IMG/VR virus record: IMGVR_UViG_3300049893_001531
Location: 1-26,173 of that record
Source: a virus
Reading direction: 5' to 3' (one strand)
Length of the DNA: 26,173 bases
Of the stretch, positions 12,215 through 20,345 are shown piece by piece; position 1 is the stretch's first letter, and each line of letters begins with the position of its first letter. Below the pieces are notes generated by a model that did not search any database, had not been told where the DNA came from, and saw nothing but the letters and a program-made list of their open reading frames with translations. A program made the translations under genes and the position numbers.

Positions 12215-12653
12215 GACGACAGAAGAAGCTATATCTCTCATGTGCATGGAGGTTTGTCAGAATCCCTCAATGTTTGAAGCTAAAATGAACCAGTTCGTAA
12301 ACTTCGACGATTCTTTGCCCTGGTGGAAACAAAGGGCTAACTGGCGAGCAATAGATATCTTGCGTAAAAACACTGCTCACCAAAAACATCTCAAAGGCAA
12401 CATAGAACGTTTTGCATTAGAGATGTTTGTTGTCCCTAGTCACTATTCGGCAATGGTTCACGAATACATGAAGCATGTTCAGAAGGTGCTTGCAAAGCAC
12501 CCAAGAGAAGAAGTGCAAATCTTCCTTTTGAGGAAATATCACAAAGCAAATTTAGATGTTATCTCTAAGATGACATCTGTATCGACAACAGACATAAAGA
12601 AACTAATCACGCAGATAGAAAGCGAGATAGGAGATATTAATGAGTGGCTATAA
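12150..12653 (+). CDS. Sigma-factor-like transcription regulator (divergent)
   Basis: A 167-residue protein if started at ATG 12150 (AAGAAAG upstream); 12123 and 12174 are alternatives. Residues 57-74 (PWWKQRANWRAIDILRKN) resemble the core-binding/-10 helix of sigma70 region 2 in ECF-type factors. Residues 112-160 (KHPREEVQIFLLRKYHKANL, then DVISKMTSVSTTDIKKLITQI) resemble region 4 with its helix-turn-helix. Total size fits small sigma factors. It sits between the AbrB-like gene and the packaging genes, where a late-gene activator would be expected. The similarity is by eye and weak, so a generic HTH regulator is the main alternative. Confidence 0.5.
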   Translation: MTKKHYYHMIKNAVEMLKLDRETTEEAISLMCMEVCQNPSMFEAKMNQFVNFDDSLPWWKQRANWRAIDILRKNTAHQKHLKGNIERFALEMFVVPSHYSAMVHEYMKHVQKVLAKHPREEVQIFLLRKYHKANLDVISKMTSVSTTDIKKLITQIESEIGDINEWL

Positions 12654-12828
12654 CCAGTGCATTTGGGTGCGTCAACGCAACGATGGCACTTGGGAGCAAG
12701 TAACAGTATCCGAAGAAAAGCAAGAAGACGTACCTAAAAGACGTGGCAATGCTGCCGTTTTAGATGCAATGCCTTTAGATGTTTATGACTATAATCATGG
12801 CAAAGATAATCCTGATATCTTGCCTTAG
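12640..12828 (+). CDS. Small hypothetical protein, 62 residues
   Basis: The start overlaps the previous gene by 14 nt and AGGAG lies about 7 nt upstream, a good ribosome site. The sequence MSGYNQCIWVRQRNDGTWEQ suggests a short beta hairpin, followed by a charged, probably disordered tail. No family is recognised. Translation is likely coupled to the sigma-like gene. Confidence 0.6.
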   Translation: MSGYNQCIWVRQRNDGTWEQVTVSEEKQEDVPKRRGNAAVLDAMPLDVYDYNHGKDNPDILP

Positions 12829-12917
12829 TACAGTCGATATATAGATTTCAAGCCTTGCCAGAAATGATAAGCGTGTTATTGTTGTCGTGTTGAATTGTTA
12901 ACAAGTCGTATTGTCGT

Positions 12918-13064
12918 ATGTGCAAAATAGCTGAATGGTTTTTATGTTTCTCGATAGGCGTCTTGTTCATTTATGCAGTTCATTTGTTTGAGTGGCAAGC
13001 ATTTGAGATTCAAAGACTCAAAGAGCAATTAGGACAAGGAGCGCCAGGGATACCTAATGGATAA
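12918..13064 (+). CDS. 48-residue single-span membrane protein
   Basis: The frame begins MCKIAEWFLCFSIGVLFIYA and ends GQGAPGIPNG, with a stop TAA inside the next gene's start (ATGGATAA). Residues 7-24 are a hydrophobic helix long enough to cross a membrane, followed by a charged helix (QRLKEQL). The overlap with the next gene and its perfect fit in the 228-nt gap support it. The ribosome site is weak. Small one-span proteins of phages include holin-type, superinfection-exclusion and Rz-like proteins; none can be chosen here. TTGTTAACAA, a 10-bp palindrome, lies at 12895-12904 just upstream. Confidence 0.5.
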   Translation: MCKIAEWFLCFSIGVLFIYAVHLFEWQAFEIQRLKEQLGQGAPGIPNG

Positions 13065-13716
13065 ACGAGAGCCTAGTGCAGACTCGCCAGAAGAAATTAG
13101 TAAGCATATGCCTTCTGCTGAGCAGCAGTACAAAGACGCTCAAGAAGTACATGAACTATTTAACAGGAATAATCGCGCTGGTGCTGGCGGTACAAAAGCG
13201 GGGTTAGTAGGTCTTAGACCAAAAGGATTAAAGAAGGCTTCCGAGTTTATTGATAAATATACTCCGGGCAAATATCAAGCGCCTGCGCGCCCTTTTAGTC
13301 AAACATTAGAGTCCCCGAAAAATACGGCTAGCCACGGTGAAATAGACAAACTTTTAAGGGCTGTTTGTGAAAGACGTTTCTGTCCTGATTGCAATAGATA
13401 TGATCGTCCGCTTGAAGGCGGTGCGATTAATCTAACTGTCTATACTGAGGCACACCCGGAAATGGGGATATCTAAGAACGATGCAATAGTATCGTTCTTC
13501 TGCCAAGAATGCTGCGAAACATTCCGGGCCCTAAGAAACGATCCGGCATCTCAACTGAAAATAAAAACAGCGCACGGAGAGAAGGCGCTAGGCGAGATAA
13601 AAGGCGTGCAACGATTGCATCGCGTCAAAGACAACACCACTACTTATTTGCGCATCAAATGGATGAATAACGTTTGGGGAGAAGATTCGATCTATGTCAA
13701 AAGACCTACCGATTAA
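13057..13716 (+). CDS. Zinc-binding-type protein upstream of packaging genes
   Basis: A 219-residue protein with AGGG about 7 nt before the ATG. The N-terminal 90 residues are charged and probably disordered, rich in Pro, Lys and Ser. The C-terminal part carries C109-x2-C112 and C149-x2-C152, a well-spaced zinc-ribbon-like pair, followed by a beta-rich end (TTTYLRIKWMNNVWGEDSIY). No family is recognised. It lies at the head of the packaging block and could be a DNA-binding or adaptor protein; this is inference from position. Confidence 0.65.
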   Translation: MDKREPSADSPEEISKHMPSAEQQYKDAQEVHELFNRNNRAGAGGTKAGLVGLRPKGLKKASEFIDKYTPGKYQAPARPFSQTLESPKNTASHGEIDKLLRAVCERRFCPDCNRYDRPLEGGAINLTVYTEAHPEMGISKNDAIVSFFCQECCETFRALRNDPASQLKIKTAHGEKALGEIKGVQRLHRVKDNTTTYLRIKWMNNVWGEDSIYVKRPTD

Positions 13717-14245
13717 TAGCGTTATCAAACTAACCGGCAAAGGCCCTTTTAAGACACGAGCCATTTCTTTGCCTACAGAGATTCACGCATTCAGTACTTT
13801 TAGAGACAACCCGGCTGGATTAGTGGAAATCTTGCAATCCGTGGACGGAGATGTCGAGCATTATTGCGAACAATTCAAAGCAAGTACTCATGTGTCAGGC
13901 TTAAATATTCTGACTCGCTCGCTCATACTGCTTAGGCAGCCTGGCAATGAAGAGCACTTAGCTAAGTTTGAGGCTTTAATAGCTGCCTGGAAGCATGCAA
14001 AAGTTATGCTTGCTGAACATAAAGCTATGGCTTATATAGCTGACTTTCAACTACCCTCCAAGGGTGATATCTCTAAAGGGGACATTTCGGCGTACTCGCA
14101 ATTCTCCCGTTTGTGGCTTACTCATCACTTGCAAGCCGAAGTTCAAAGACGGAAAGCAAAAGGCAAAGCCGCAGGGATAGAAACAACCGATCCGTATGCA
14201 TCGCTTCTTGAGGGATTAAAGGATGAACAAGCAAGCGCAGACTGA
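13694..14245 (+). CDS. Probable terminase small subunit (position-based)
   Basis: A 183-residue, mostly helical protein that overlaps the previous gene by 23 nt. There is no sure sequence match to small terminases. The size, helical makeup (residues about 85-180, for example EEHLAKFEALIAAWKHAKVM and a Lys-rich segment HLQAEVQRRKAKGKAAG) and place just upstream of the large subunit fit the role of the DNA-recognition subunit. If so it would recognise the packaging site and feed DNA to the motor. A repeated KGDISKGDIS (about 123-132) is a small internal duplication. It could also be an unrelated structural accessory. Confidence 0.45.
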   Translation: MSKDLPINSVIKLTGKGPFKTRAISLPTEIHAFSTFRDNPAGLVEILQSVDGDVEHYCEQFKASTHVSGLNILTRSLILLRQPGNEEHLAKFEALIAAWKHAKVMLAEHKAMAYIADFQLPSKGDISKGDISAYSQFSRLWLTHHLQAEVQRRKAKGKAAGIETTDPYASLLEGLKDEQASAD

Positions 14246-14471
14246 ATACATGCAATTACTTGCTAATCTCATGTATCACGCAGCAACGCAGATGGATTAT
14301 TGGAGCAAGGTGCATAACTCTTTATCGAAAGTTTTAGAGGCTAACGAACAACAAGAAAAAATCATAATTGATCTCGAGAACGAACTATCTTGGTGGAGAC
14401 GCAGGCATAGACGAAGTATAAAGGCAGCTTATAACATGCCGCCGCCTGGTGAGGCATTATGCCAGGAGTAA
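14223..14471 (+). CDS. Short coiled-coil protein of the packaging block
   Basis: An 82-residue protein that overlaps both neighbours (23 and 13 nt). GAGGG lies 9 nt before the ATG. Residues 25-60 have heptads rich in Leu, Glu and Gln (LSKVLEANEQQEKIIIDLEN), ending in a basic patch (WWRRRHRRSIK). The acidic coiled coil plus basic patch suggests a DNA- or protein-binding helper. No family is recognised. Confidence 0.6.
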   Translation: MNKQAQTEYMQLLANLMYHAATQMDYWSKVHNSLSKVLEANEQQEKIIIDLENELSWWRRRHRRSIKAAYNMPPPGEALCQE

Positions 14472-16285
14472 AGCGCACAGCTTCCACGCCGCAAATAATC
14501 ACACCTAAACTTAATGAGATTAGGCGGTTTGCTGCACATAACACTGATGCTTTTGTGCAGAAGTTCATGAAAACGATTGATAAACGCACAGCTAAAGCAA
14601 TCCCTTTTAAGTACAAATTCGGACAACAACAAGTAGCAAAAGTTATCGAGGAAGTTAAATCTTCTGGCGATCCGCTTCGTCTGTACATATTGAAATCAAG
14701 ACAAATAGGTATGTCTACAATGATTGCCGCTAGGCAGTTTGTGCATACTTGGGCGAACAATAACATGGAAGCTGTTATTATCGCTCACCAACAGAAACGA
14801 GCAGAAGAGCTATTACAAAGAGTCAAGTTCTTCTATCAAGCATTGCCTGAGCCGCTAAAGCTAGTTCTCTCGCAAGACAGCAAAGACGGACTCATGTATG
14901 CTGACACCCGCGGTTCTATGATCATTGTTACTGCTAATAACTTTGACGCTGCTCGCGGTGGCACAAAGCAACGCGCCATGTTCTCAGAGTTTGCGTATTA
15001 CAAAAATGCTCTTTATGTTCTCTCGGAAATAGAGCAGTTAATAGCCTTTGACCCTGCAACAGAGATTATTATTGAAACCACAGGCAAGGGGTATAACTCG
15101 CCCGCTCATCAGTTCTGGGAAGCAAGCAAACAAGGGCGAACTCCTTATATTGCCCTGTTTCTTCCTTGGCAAGACGACCCTGATTGCACATTCTTCTTTG
15201 AATCTGACAGACAGAAGGATACATATATTGGCACAGCATTAGATTATGAGCCGCGCCTGAAAGATCACGGTGAATATCATCGCTGGACGCCTGGCAATTT
15301 ATACTGGGCGTACACGGTGCTTAGAAACCAGTGCCACGGCGATTGGGAGAAGTTCAAGCGCGAATACCCTTCGGATGACAATGAAGCCTGGACAACAAGC
15401 TCTACTAGCTTCTTCGGTGGCGAGAACCTTAACAAGCTGCATCCTAATGAGTTTCCCGCTCAATACTATGTATACGGAACAGGGGCATCATTAGGTGAGC
15501 AATTCGATAGTTGGGACATGCTCGATACAGTCAAGAAAGTAGATGAAAATGGTTCAAGACCTTTCTTCAAAGTCTGGAGTCTTCCTCACCCAAATGGACA
15601 GTACATAGTCTCCGGAGATTCTGCTCATGGCGCCGAAGATGGCAACTTTACAAGCTCTTTTGTGATTGACATGTACACGCTTGAGATGATGGCAGAGTTT
15701 CACGGCAGGATACGTCCTGATGAACACGCTTCCGTTATTGCGTCCCTATGCGGAATTTACAATGATGCTATTGCGGCGCCTGAGTATAACCAACCTGGCA
15801 ACGTCACATTGCTTGAATTACAGCGGCGCTTCTCTGTGAACCTGTACAGATATAAGCGCATGGATGATTATAAATTCCGTGCATCGCGCTTCTTGGGTTG
15901 GCAAACGAATCACGTTACAAGACCATTAATGCTTGCTCTTGCTAAGCGCATAATAGAGGACTTAGCAGAAGGCAGAGTCACCAATCTAGGTATTGTTAAA
16001 TCTTGGGCTCTGGTACAAGAGATGATGACATTCGTAACTGATGATGAGACAGGCAGAGCAGAAGCCATGTCTAATTGCAATGATGACAGGGTAATGGCAT
16101 GGGCAATAGCTATCATGGTCGCTAGCCAGGAGACGCACGGCAGCGAACGTGATATCTTAAGCCTGTATAAAACTTCTACCCCGGATTCCAATACAAAGTT
16201 ATTGTTCGGTGATGACAGCAAATACACCACTGACCCGGAGGATGTTATTGCAAGACTGTCTGCAAGAAGGAATGAGCTTATTTAG
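14459..16285 (+). CDS. terL: Terminase large subunit (ATPase-nuclease motor)
   Basis: A 608-residue protein with GAGG 5 nt before the ATG. It pumps and cuts phage DNA during packaging. The N-terminal ATPase shows a variant Walker A KSRQIGMST (79-87), a Walker-B-like stretch RAMFSEFAYY (172-181, with E177) and a coupling motif ETTGKG (206-211). The C-terminal nuclease has an RNase H-like layout: D387 in VSGDSAHG, E442 in APEYNQ and D542/D543 in NDDRVMA. Length and domain order fit tailed-phage terminases. The Walker A lacks the classical GxxxxGK form but keeps the Lys-Ser-Arg-Gln variant common in this family. This is the surest call in the window. Confidence 0.95.
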   Translation: MPGVKRTASTPQIITPKLNEIRRFAAHNTDAFVQKFMKTIDKRTAKAIPFKYKFGQQQVAKVIEEVKSSGDPLRLYILKSRQIGMSTMIAARQFVHTWANNNMEAVIIAHQQKRAEELLQRVKFFYQALPEPLKLVLSQDSKDGLMYADTRGSMIIVTANNFDAARGGTKQRAMFSEFAYYKNALYVLSEIEQLIAFDPATEIIIETTGKGYNSPAHQFWEASKQGRTPYIALFLPWQDDPDCTFFFESDRQKDTYIGTALDYEPRLKDHGEYHRWTPGNLYWAYTVLRNQCHGDWEKFKREYPSDDNEAWTTSSTSFFGGENLNKLHPNEFPAQYYVYGTGASLGEQFDSWDMLDTVKKVDENGSRPFFKVWSLPHPNGQYIVSGDSAHGAEDGNFTSSFVIDMYTLEMMAEFHGRIRPDEHASVIASLCGIYNDAIAAPEYNQPGNVTLLELQRRFSVNLYRYKRMDDYKFRASRFLGWQTNHVTRPLMLALAKRIIEDLAEGRVTNLGIVKSWALVQEMMTFVTDDETGRAEAMSNCNDDRVMAWAIAIMVASQETHGSERDILSLYKTSTPDSNTKLLFGDDSKYTTDPEDVIARLSARRNELI

Positions 16286-16294
16286 GAGATGAAT

Positions 16295-17086
16295 ATGAGT
16301 AAGTCAGATAAGAAAGCAGCAACTCAAGAAGTGCTAGAGCCATCGGCTCAGCTTCAAGAGATAATCAGTAATCTAGGTAGCATGGATGTTGACCCTATTG
16401 GCGCTGACAGACAGCAAGGCGTTAAGTTTGTCCCTGAGTCACAAGTATTAATGCCTAGTGATGCAGCTATCAATAACACGATGATTGCTTCTTTAGGAGA
16501 CAACCCGAAAGCAATAAACTTAAGCCCTGCTATGGCAAAAGAGCTTGATCATATTCGCCAAACTGAAGATGTTAAAGTGGCGCTAGCCACCAAACCTAGC
16601 ACATTTGCTATGGGAACTACCGCGGTGAATCAACCGGCAGAAGTCAGAGACGTTCCCAATCGCCTCTATTACACTAAAGATGCTAATGGGCGCATGGTGC
16701 TAGCAGACAAAGGGCCATCTGATAATCTTCTTTTGGCTTTGTTTGGCAGAGATTTGGGCAAGTGCATAATGCAAACTGCGGCACAATGCGGCTTTGACCA
16801 AAAGCCCCTTATTTGGATTAGTCAACAACTTTGGATGGAGATGCTACAAGATAGACCGCGTGGATGGAATACCGCCATTCATCCTGATGTCATCATAGGG
16901 CCATTCATTCCTGAACATGACCAGCATGGAAGCTCTCCTATATTGTCTAGGCTGAAAACTATCACTGATGGCATGACAGTCAACAACCTTGTTCAGCGAG
17001 CAAAATACAACCAGGTAAGCGTGCTGACAGTCATTCGAGTTATTATGGCTGAAATTTGCAAAGAGATGAAAACGTTAAAGGTATAA
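16295..17086 (+). CDS. Hypothetical protein between terminase and portal
   Basis: A 263-residue protein starting at ATG 16295, 6 nt after AGGAG; an ATG at 16289 directly abuts AGGAG and is less likely. The N-terminal 100 residues look flexible. The C-terminal half is more ordered, with LLLALFGRDLGKCIMQTAAQ, a Trp-containing segment (LIWISQQLWMEML) and a helical end (MTVNNLVQRAKYNQVSVLTV). No known family is recognised. It is a late gene by context; an internal virion or packaging accessory protein is possible. Confidence 0.6.
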   Translation: MSKSDKKAATQEVLEPSAQLQEIISNLGSMDVDPIGADRQQGVKFVPESQVLMPSDAAINNTMIASLGDNPKAINLSPAMAKELDHIRQTEDVKVALATKPSTFAMGTTAVNQPAEVRDVPNRLYYTKDANGRMVLADKGPSDNLLLALFGRDLGKCIMQTAAQCGFDQKPLIWISQQLWMEMLQDRPRGWNTAIHPDVIIGPFIPEHDQHGSSPILSRLKTITDGMTVNNLVQRAKYNQVSVLTVIRVIMAEICKEMKTLKV

Positions 17087-17089
17087 ATA

Positions 17090-17524
17090 ATGTCGAACGA
17101 AACTTTATTGGCTTTGGGTATTGCCACTTCTTTGTTTGCAATGCTTCTATCTGTGCTATGTATTGCTCTCTTGCATGCGTGGCATGGGCGCTTCTTTGAC
17201 ATGAAAGATACTCTTTCCGGGTTATCAATTTCCGATACTCTTTCAAAAGAAAGGCAGAAAGACCTAGCCGTCGAGATAGACGCGCTCAAGAAATTAGTCA
17301 GTGAATCGCTAGGCATGGTTGAGCCTGGCTATTACATGGAGTCAATTAACCCTGCTACAAAAGAAAGAGAGATCATCAAAGTCGACAAAGACGGAGCTTG
17401 TGCATACTGTCAGCTAGGGGCTTGCCGCGCTCACGGAAAAATGGAAACCCTTTGGGGTGTTGACCAGGCAGTAAAAGAAGCGGATGATTTACTGGCGGAG
17501 GTGCTACCAGATGGACGAAGATGA
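17090..17524 (+). CDS. Membrane-anchored protein with CX2CX4CX2H motif
   Basis: A 144-residue protein. Residues 4-30 form one transmembrane helix (LLALGIATSLFAMLLSVLC), then comes a charged helical stalk (about 50-75). The C-terminal part has C104-x2-C107-x4-C112-x2-H115 (CAYCQLGACRAH), likely a small zinc site. The same spacing recurs in the gene at 19514-19714. A membrane anchor with a cytoplasmic zinc knuckle between terminase and portal genes is unusual. Its role is unknown. Confidence 0.6.
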   Translation: MSNETLLALGIATSLFAMLLSVLCIALLHAWHGRFFDMKDTLSGLSISDTLSKERQKDLAVEIDALKKLVSESLGMVEPGYYMESINPATKEREIIKVDKDGACAYCQLGACRAHGKMETLWGVDQAVKEADDLLAEVLPDGRR

Positions 17525-19451
17525 ACTTGAATATGGCATGCCACGGTTAACTATTGCAGAATACGAGCAGTATCAAGAAGCTCCGCAATGGGAAAGGGAT
17601 GGTTACTCATCAGAAGATGCTTATCACGAAGATTGGGCATCAAAGATCCATACCTGGCAAAAGGCATACGATAGTCATTTCAAAGAGACAAAAGACCGCT
17701 GGAAAAGCGCTATTGAATACATAGAGACTGCGCCTAAGCGCACTTTCGATACTTACGCCCCTGACTCCACGCTAGCAGATAGCCGTATTCCTTTTGCGTT
17801 TTTTAGCATCATGGAAAAAAATGCTCTGCTTTATTCTAACTATCCTATCCCTATATTCATTAGCCCCGGCAAGGATACTGACATCTATGCTATGGCATTG
17901 AATCAATGCACGCAGATAGAGCTAAAGGCAAATAACTTTAGCGCTCTAATGTTTGATGTTGGCTTAGATGTCGGTATTGCAAATCTTGGGGTACTGAAAG
18001 TATGGGTAGATCCTGACCAGAAGGGACCATACGGGCAAGATGGAAAGATAGTTATTGAAAAGATTGATCCTTCCAAGATGGCATTTGACCCGAAAGCAAA
18101 GCGTCTGCGTTGGGAGAATCTAGGCTATGTGATTGCTACTGAAGAATATGACCTTGGCACGGCTAGGCGGATATTCAAAGGCAGCGGGCACAGGCTTACG
18201 GAAGCTATGGCAATGCGCCAAGACTCAGACGATAAAGACAAAGGCTCTATGTACGGGTCTTTTCTGACTAGCCCCGTTCCTAACCCTATGGAAGGTAATG
18301 CTTCTAATAGAAATAGGGTGCTTATTAGAGAATGCTGGTTCAAAGATGAACGATTGAAGTTTGAAGCGTTTGAGGAAACCGTAGATAATTCTGAGTTTAT
18401 CCTTAGTGATGATGGCTTTAGAGAGCCTAACCCGGATTATGATCCTGAGCGCGAGGAAATATATACTCGCCCTAAAACAGACGAGGCCGGCTTTGTGATA
18501 GGACATATGGTGCAAGCGTATCCTAATGGGCGATGCATTATCACTGCAAACGACTCAGTAGTTGTCAGAGATTTCGAAAATCCTTTCTGGCACAAGCGGG
18601 CCCCTTTTATATTCTTCAAGACCCGCCCTAGCAAAGGCTTGGTAACGACAGGGGATCTTACTAACTTAATAGTCATCGACCAGAAGTTAAATGATATTCT
18701 GTCTCGCATTCATACGATGGCACAAAACGAAATTGAACGTCCGATGATAGCTGAAACTAATACGTTCAGGACGCCTCGGGCTTGGATGAAGATGACCGGG
18801 CAAGCCACAGCTGTATTAGTAAAGAATGCTGGCAAAGAGTTTGGGCGTATGCCGTTCATGGAAATCCCTAGTTTCGTCTGGCTATATTTGCAACAACTTT
18901 ATGCTGCCTTGGATAAAGTCATGGCAGTAGCAGGAGTTATGCGCGGACAACTAACCGAAGGCTCACAGCTATCAGCCGAAGCAGTCGGAGACTTACAAGG
19001 TATGGCTAGTTCTATTCTTAAGATGCAGGCGGATTTAGTATCTGAAGGAATGAAAGAGCTAGGTTATCAAATGTCTTGGCTGGAAAGACAGACATACAAG
19101 TTCAATATCCCTCTAACTATCACCTTGCCGGACGGCGAGAAAGAGCAGCTAGAGTGGAACGAGAAAGACGCTGCGGCAGACTATATAGTTGATATACAAC
19201 CTGGCTCTGGAATGCCTGGATCTAATCAAATGCAAGTATCACAAGTATTGCCGCTATACAGAGAAGGTCTCATCGACCAGATGGCAGCGCTCACGGCGAT
19301 TAAATGGCCGGACAAAGACGAGATTGTCCCCCGCATGCAAAAGAATAAGCTGGCTAAGATTGAATCAGCCGCAGCAGGTAAGGCTATGGGCACTGTCATT
19401 AAACAGTTCGAAAAAACAGACGGTTCTGCTGGCAGAAAAGAAAAACCCTAG
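17511..19451 (+). CDS. Portal protein
   Basis: A 646-residue protein starting at ATG 17511, with GGAGGT 8 nt upstream; the longer frame from 17484 is not supported. It overlaps the previous gene by 14 nt. It sits between terminase and scaffold/capsid genes and has the length and layout of podovirus portals: an acidic N-terminus, a mixed alpha/beta body with KIDPSKMAFDPKAK and FENPFWHKRAPFIFFKTRP, then a helical C-terminal region (VAGVMRGQLTEGSQLSAEAV). Portals form a dodecameric ring through which DNA enters the head and which binds the terminase and tail. No frameshift is seen. Confidence 0.85.
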   Translation: MDEDELEYGMPRLTIAEYEQYQEAPQWERDGYSSEDAYHEDWASKIHTWQKAYDSHFKETKDRWKSAIEYIETAPKRTFDTYAPDSTLADSRIPFAFFSIMEKNALLYSNYPIPIFISPGKDTDIYAMALNQCTQIELKANNFSALMFDVGLDVGIANLGVLKVWVDPDQKGPYGQDGKIVIEKIDPSKMAFDPKAKRLRWENLGYVIATEEYDLGTARRIFKGSGHRLTEAMAMRQDSDDKDKGSMYGSFLTSPVPNPMEGNASNRNRVLIRECWFKDERLKFEAFEETVDNSEFILSDDGFREPNPDYDPEREEIYTRPKTDEAGFVIGHMVQAYPNGRCIITANDSVVVRDFENPFWHKRAPFIFFKTRPSKGLVTTGDLTNLIVIDQKLNDILSRIHTMAQNEIERPMIAETNTFRTPRAWMKMTGQATAVLVKNAGKEFGRMPFMEIPSFVWLYLQQLYAALDKVMAVAGVMRGQLTEGSQLSAEAVGDLQGMASSILKMQADLVSEGMKELGYQMSWLERQTYKFNIPLTITLPDGEKEQLEWNEKDAAADYIVDIQPGSGMPGSNQMQVSQVLPLYREGLIDQMAALTAIKWPDKDEIVPRMQKNKLAKIESAAAGKAMGTVIKQFEKTDGSAGRKEKP

Positions 19452-19513
19452 AGGACTAGACAGAGCGTTCATTAAAAGGCTAACATTTAGCCAAACTAAG
19501 GGAGAAGGGGCAG

Positions 19514-19714
19514 ATGATTGTCTGTTGTTGCTGTGAATTAGCAGACGAATTAGAGAATATGCAAATATTAGAGGATGGAACATATGTTTGTATGCAATGC
19601 TTGGAAGAAATGGAGAAAGAAGTCATCAAGTCTAATGACTGCGTTTATTGCAAGTATGGCATGTGCCTCTCCCACGTTCGGGCAAGCAACCAACGCCCTG
19701 GACCAGGAAATTGA
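19514..19714 (+). CDS. Small Cys-rich protein with CX2CX4CX2H motif
   Basis: A 66-residue protein with a GGAGAAGGGG ribosome site before the ATG. It has a CCCC run (4-7), C26-x2-C29 and C43-x2-C46-x4-C51-x2-H54 (CVYCKYGMCLSH), so it probably binds one or two zinc ions. The last motif matches the membrane-anchored protein at 17090-17524 in spacing and in several residues (C-x-YC-x2-G-x-C). Its last 131 nt overlap the next gene in another frame. The function is unknown; the two proteins may act together or bind the same partner. Confidence 0.55.
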   Translation: MIVCCCCELADELENMQILEDGTYVCMQCLEEMEKEVIKSNDCVYCKYGMCLSHVRASNQRPGPGN

Positions 19715-20090
19715 AATTAACGCAGCAGTAAGCTTCGGGTTGTCTTACTTCGGCAACACTAGCTTATTGCAATACGTTGAACCTACGACTACAAAAGCAA
19801 AGTTTCAGAACAGTTCTACTGTTGTCCTTTCTCCTAACACCACAAACAACCCGATCAACCTTGCTACGTTATTTCCTAGCCTGAATACGGCGCTCGTCTA
19901 CGGCATTAAAGATATGTCGCAACCAGGGCAGCAGGTTAACGTTGGCATGGCGGCGGGTGGTTCACGGTTTAACATGGCTCCTGGCGGATTCTTCCTTGTT
20001 AGAGTATCTGGTTCTAGCCCAACAATATATGCAGATAATCCGAGCCTAACGAAGTTCGCTATCGTCCAAGTCTTTTCTCTTGGTAATTGA
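19584..20090 (+). CDS. Virion-type beta protein with apparent signal peptide
   Basis: A 168-residue protein. The ATG at 19584 is chosen because AGAGGA lies about 9 nt upstream; 19635 and 19656 are alternatives with weak ribosome sites. With this start, residues 1-31 look like a signal peptide: a basic part (WKKWRKKSSS), a hydrophobic core (LMTAFIASMACA) and a cleavage-like end PTFGQA. The mature part (ATNALDQEIEINAAVSFGLS and on) is beta-rich, ending in FAIVQVFSLGN, like small phage structural proteins. It is encoded largely inside the 3' half of the preceding gene's frame at its start. If a shorter start is used, the signal peptide disappears. Confidence 0.6.
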   Translation: MFVCNAWKKWRKKSSSLMTAFIASMACASPTFGQATNALDQEIEINAAVSFGLSYFGNTSLLQYVEPTTTKAKFQNSSTVVLSPNTTNNPINLATLFPSLNTALVYGIKDMSQPGQQVNVGMAAGGSRFNMAPGGFFLVRVSGSSPTIYADNPSLTKFAIVQVFSLGN

Positions 20091-20091
20091 A

Positions 20092-20268
20092 ATGAAAACA
20101 ACAAGACTCAATCTCTCGACATCTTTAGGACTAATGCCTAAGCAAAACATGAGCGCTAGGTCGTCAGTCAGGAACTACACTGGGAGCGCATTAGGACGGG
20201 TACAGAGCCGAGGCATGTCTAGCTCTCGAATGTCAGGAATAAGACGCGCTAGTCGACGAATGAGGTAA
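20092..20268 (+). CDS. Small, extremely basic Arg/Ser/Met-rich protein
   Basis: A 58-residue protein, ATG 2 nt after the previous stop. It has 13 Arg/Lys against almost no acidic residues and ends SRMSGIRRASRRMR. No fold is evident. Such composition suits nucleic-acid binding, for example a DNA-condensing protein packaged in the head, or a disordered scaffold accessory. The ribosome site is weak, so it is probably coupled. Not certain to be expressed. Confidence 0.45.
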   Translation: MKTTRLNLSTSLGLMPKQNMSARSSVRNYTGSALGRVQSRGMSSSRMSGIRRASRRMR

Positions 20269-20279
20269 TTTGGTCTGGC

Positions 20280-20315
20280 TTAACAATTGACGAAGCTCGC
20301 GCTAGTTGTTAACAT
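20280..20315 (+). promoter_or_regulatory. Candidate promoter and hairpin before scaffold genes
   Basis: TTGACG (20287-20292), a 17-bp spacer and TAACAT (20310-20315) form a fair sigma70 promoter. They overlap an inverted repeat TTAACAA (20280-20286) and TTGTTAA (20306-20312), so an operator is possible. It would give extra transcription of scaffold and capsid genes, which need high output. Confidence 0.4.
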
Positions 20316-20345
20316 TCCCTTGTCTACCATACAGACAGGTGCGGA

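Noticed and set aside
14362-14766. 134-residue minus-strand frame
   Set aside because: It lies opposite the start of the large terminase and a coiled-coil gene, with no ribosome site or context.
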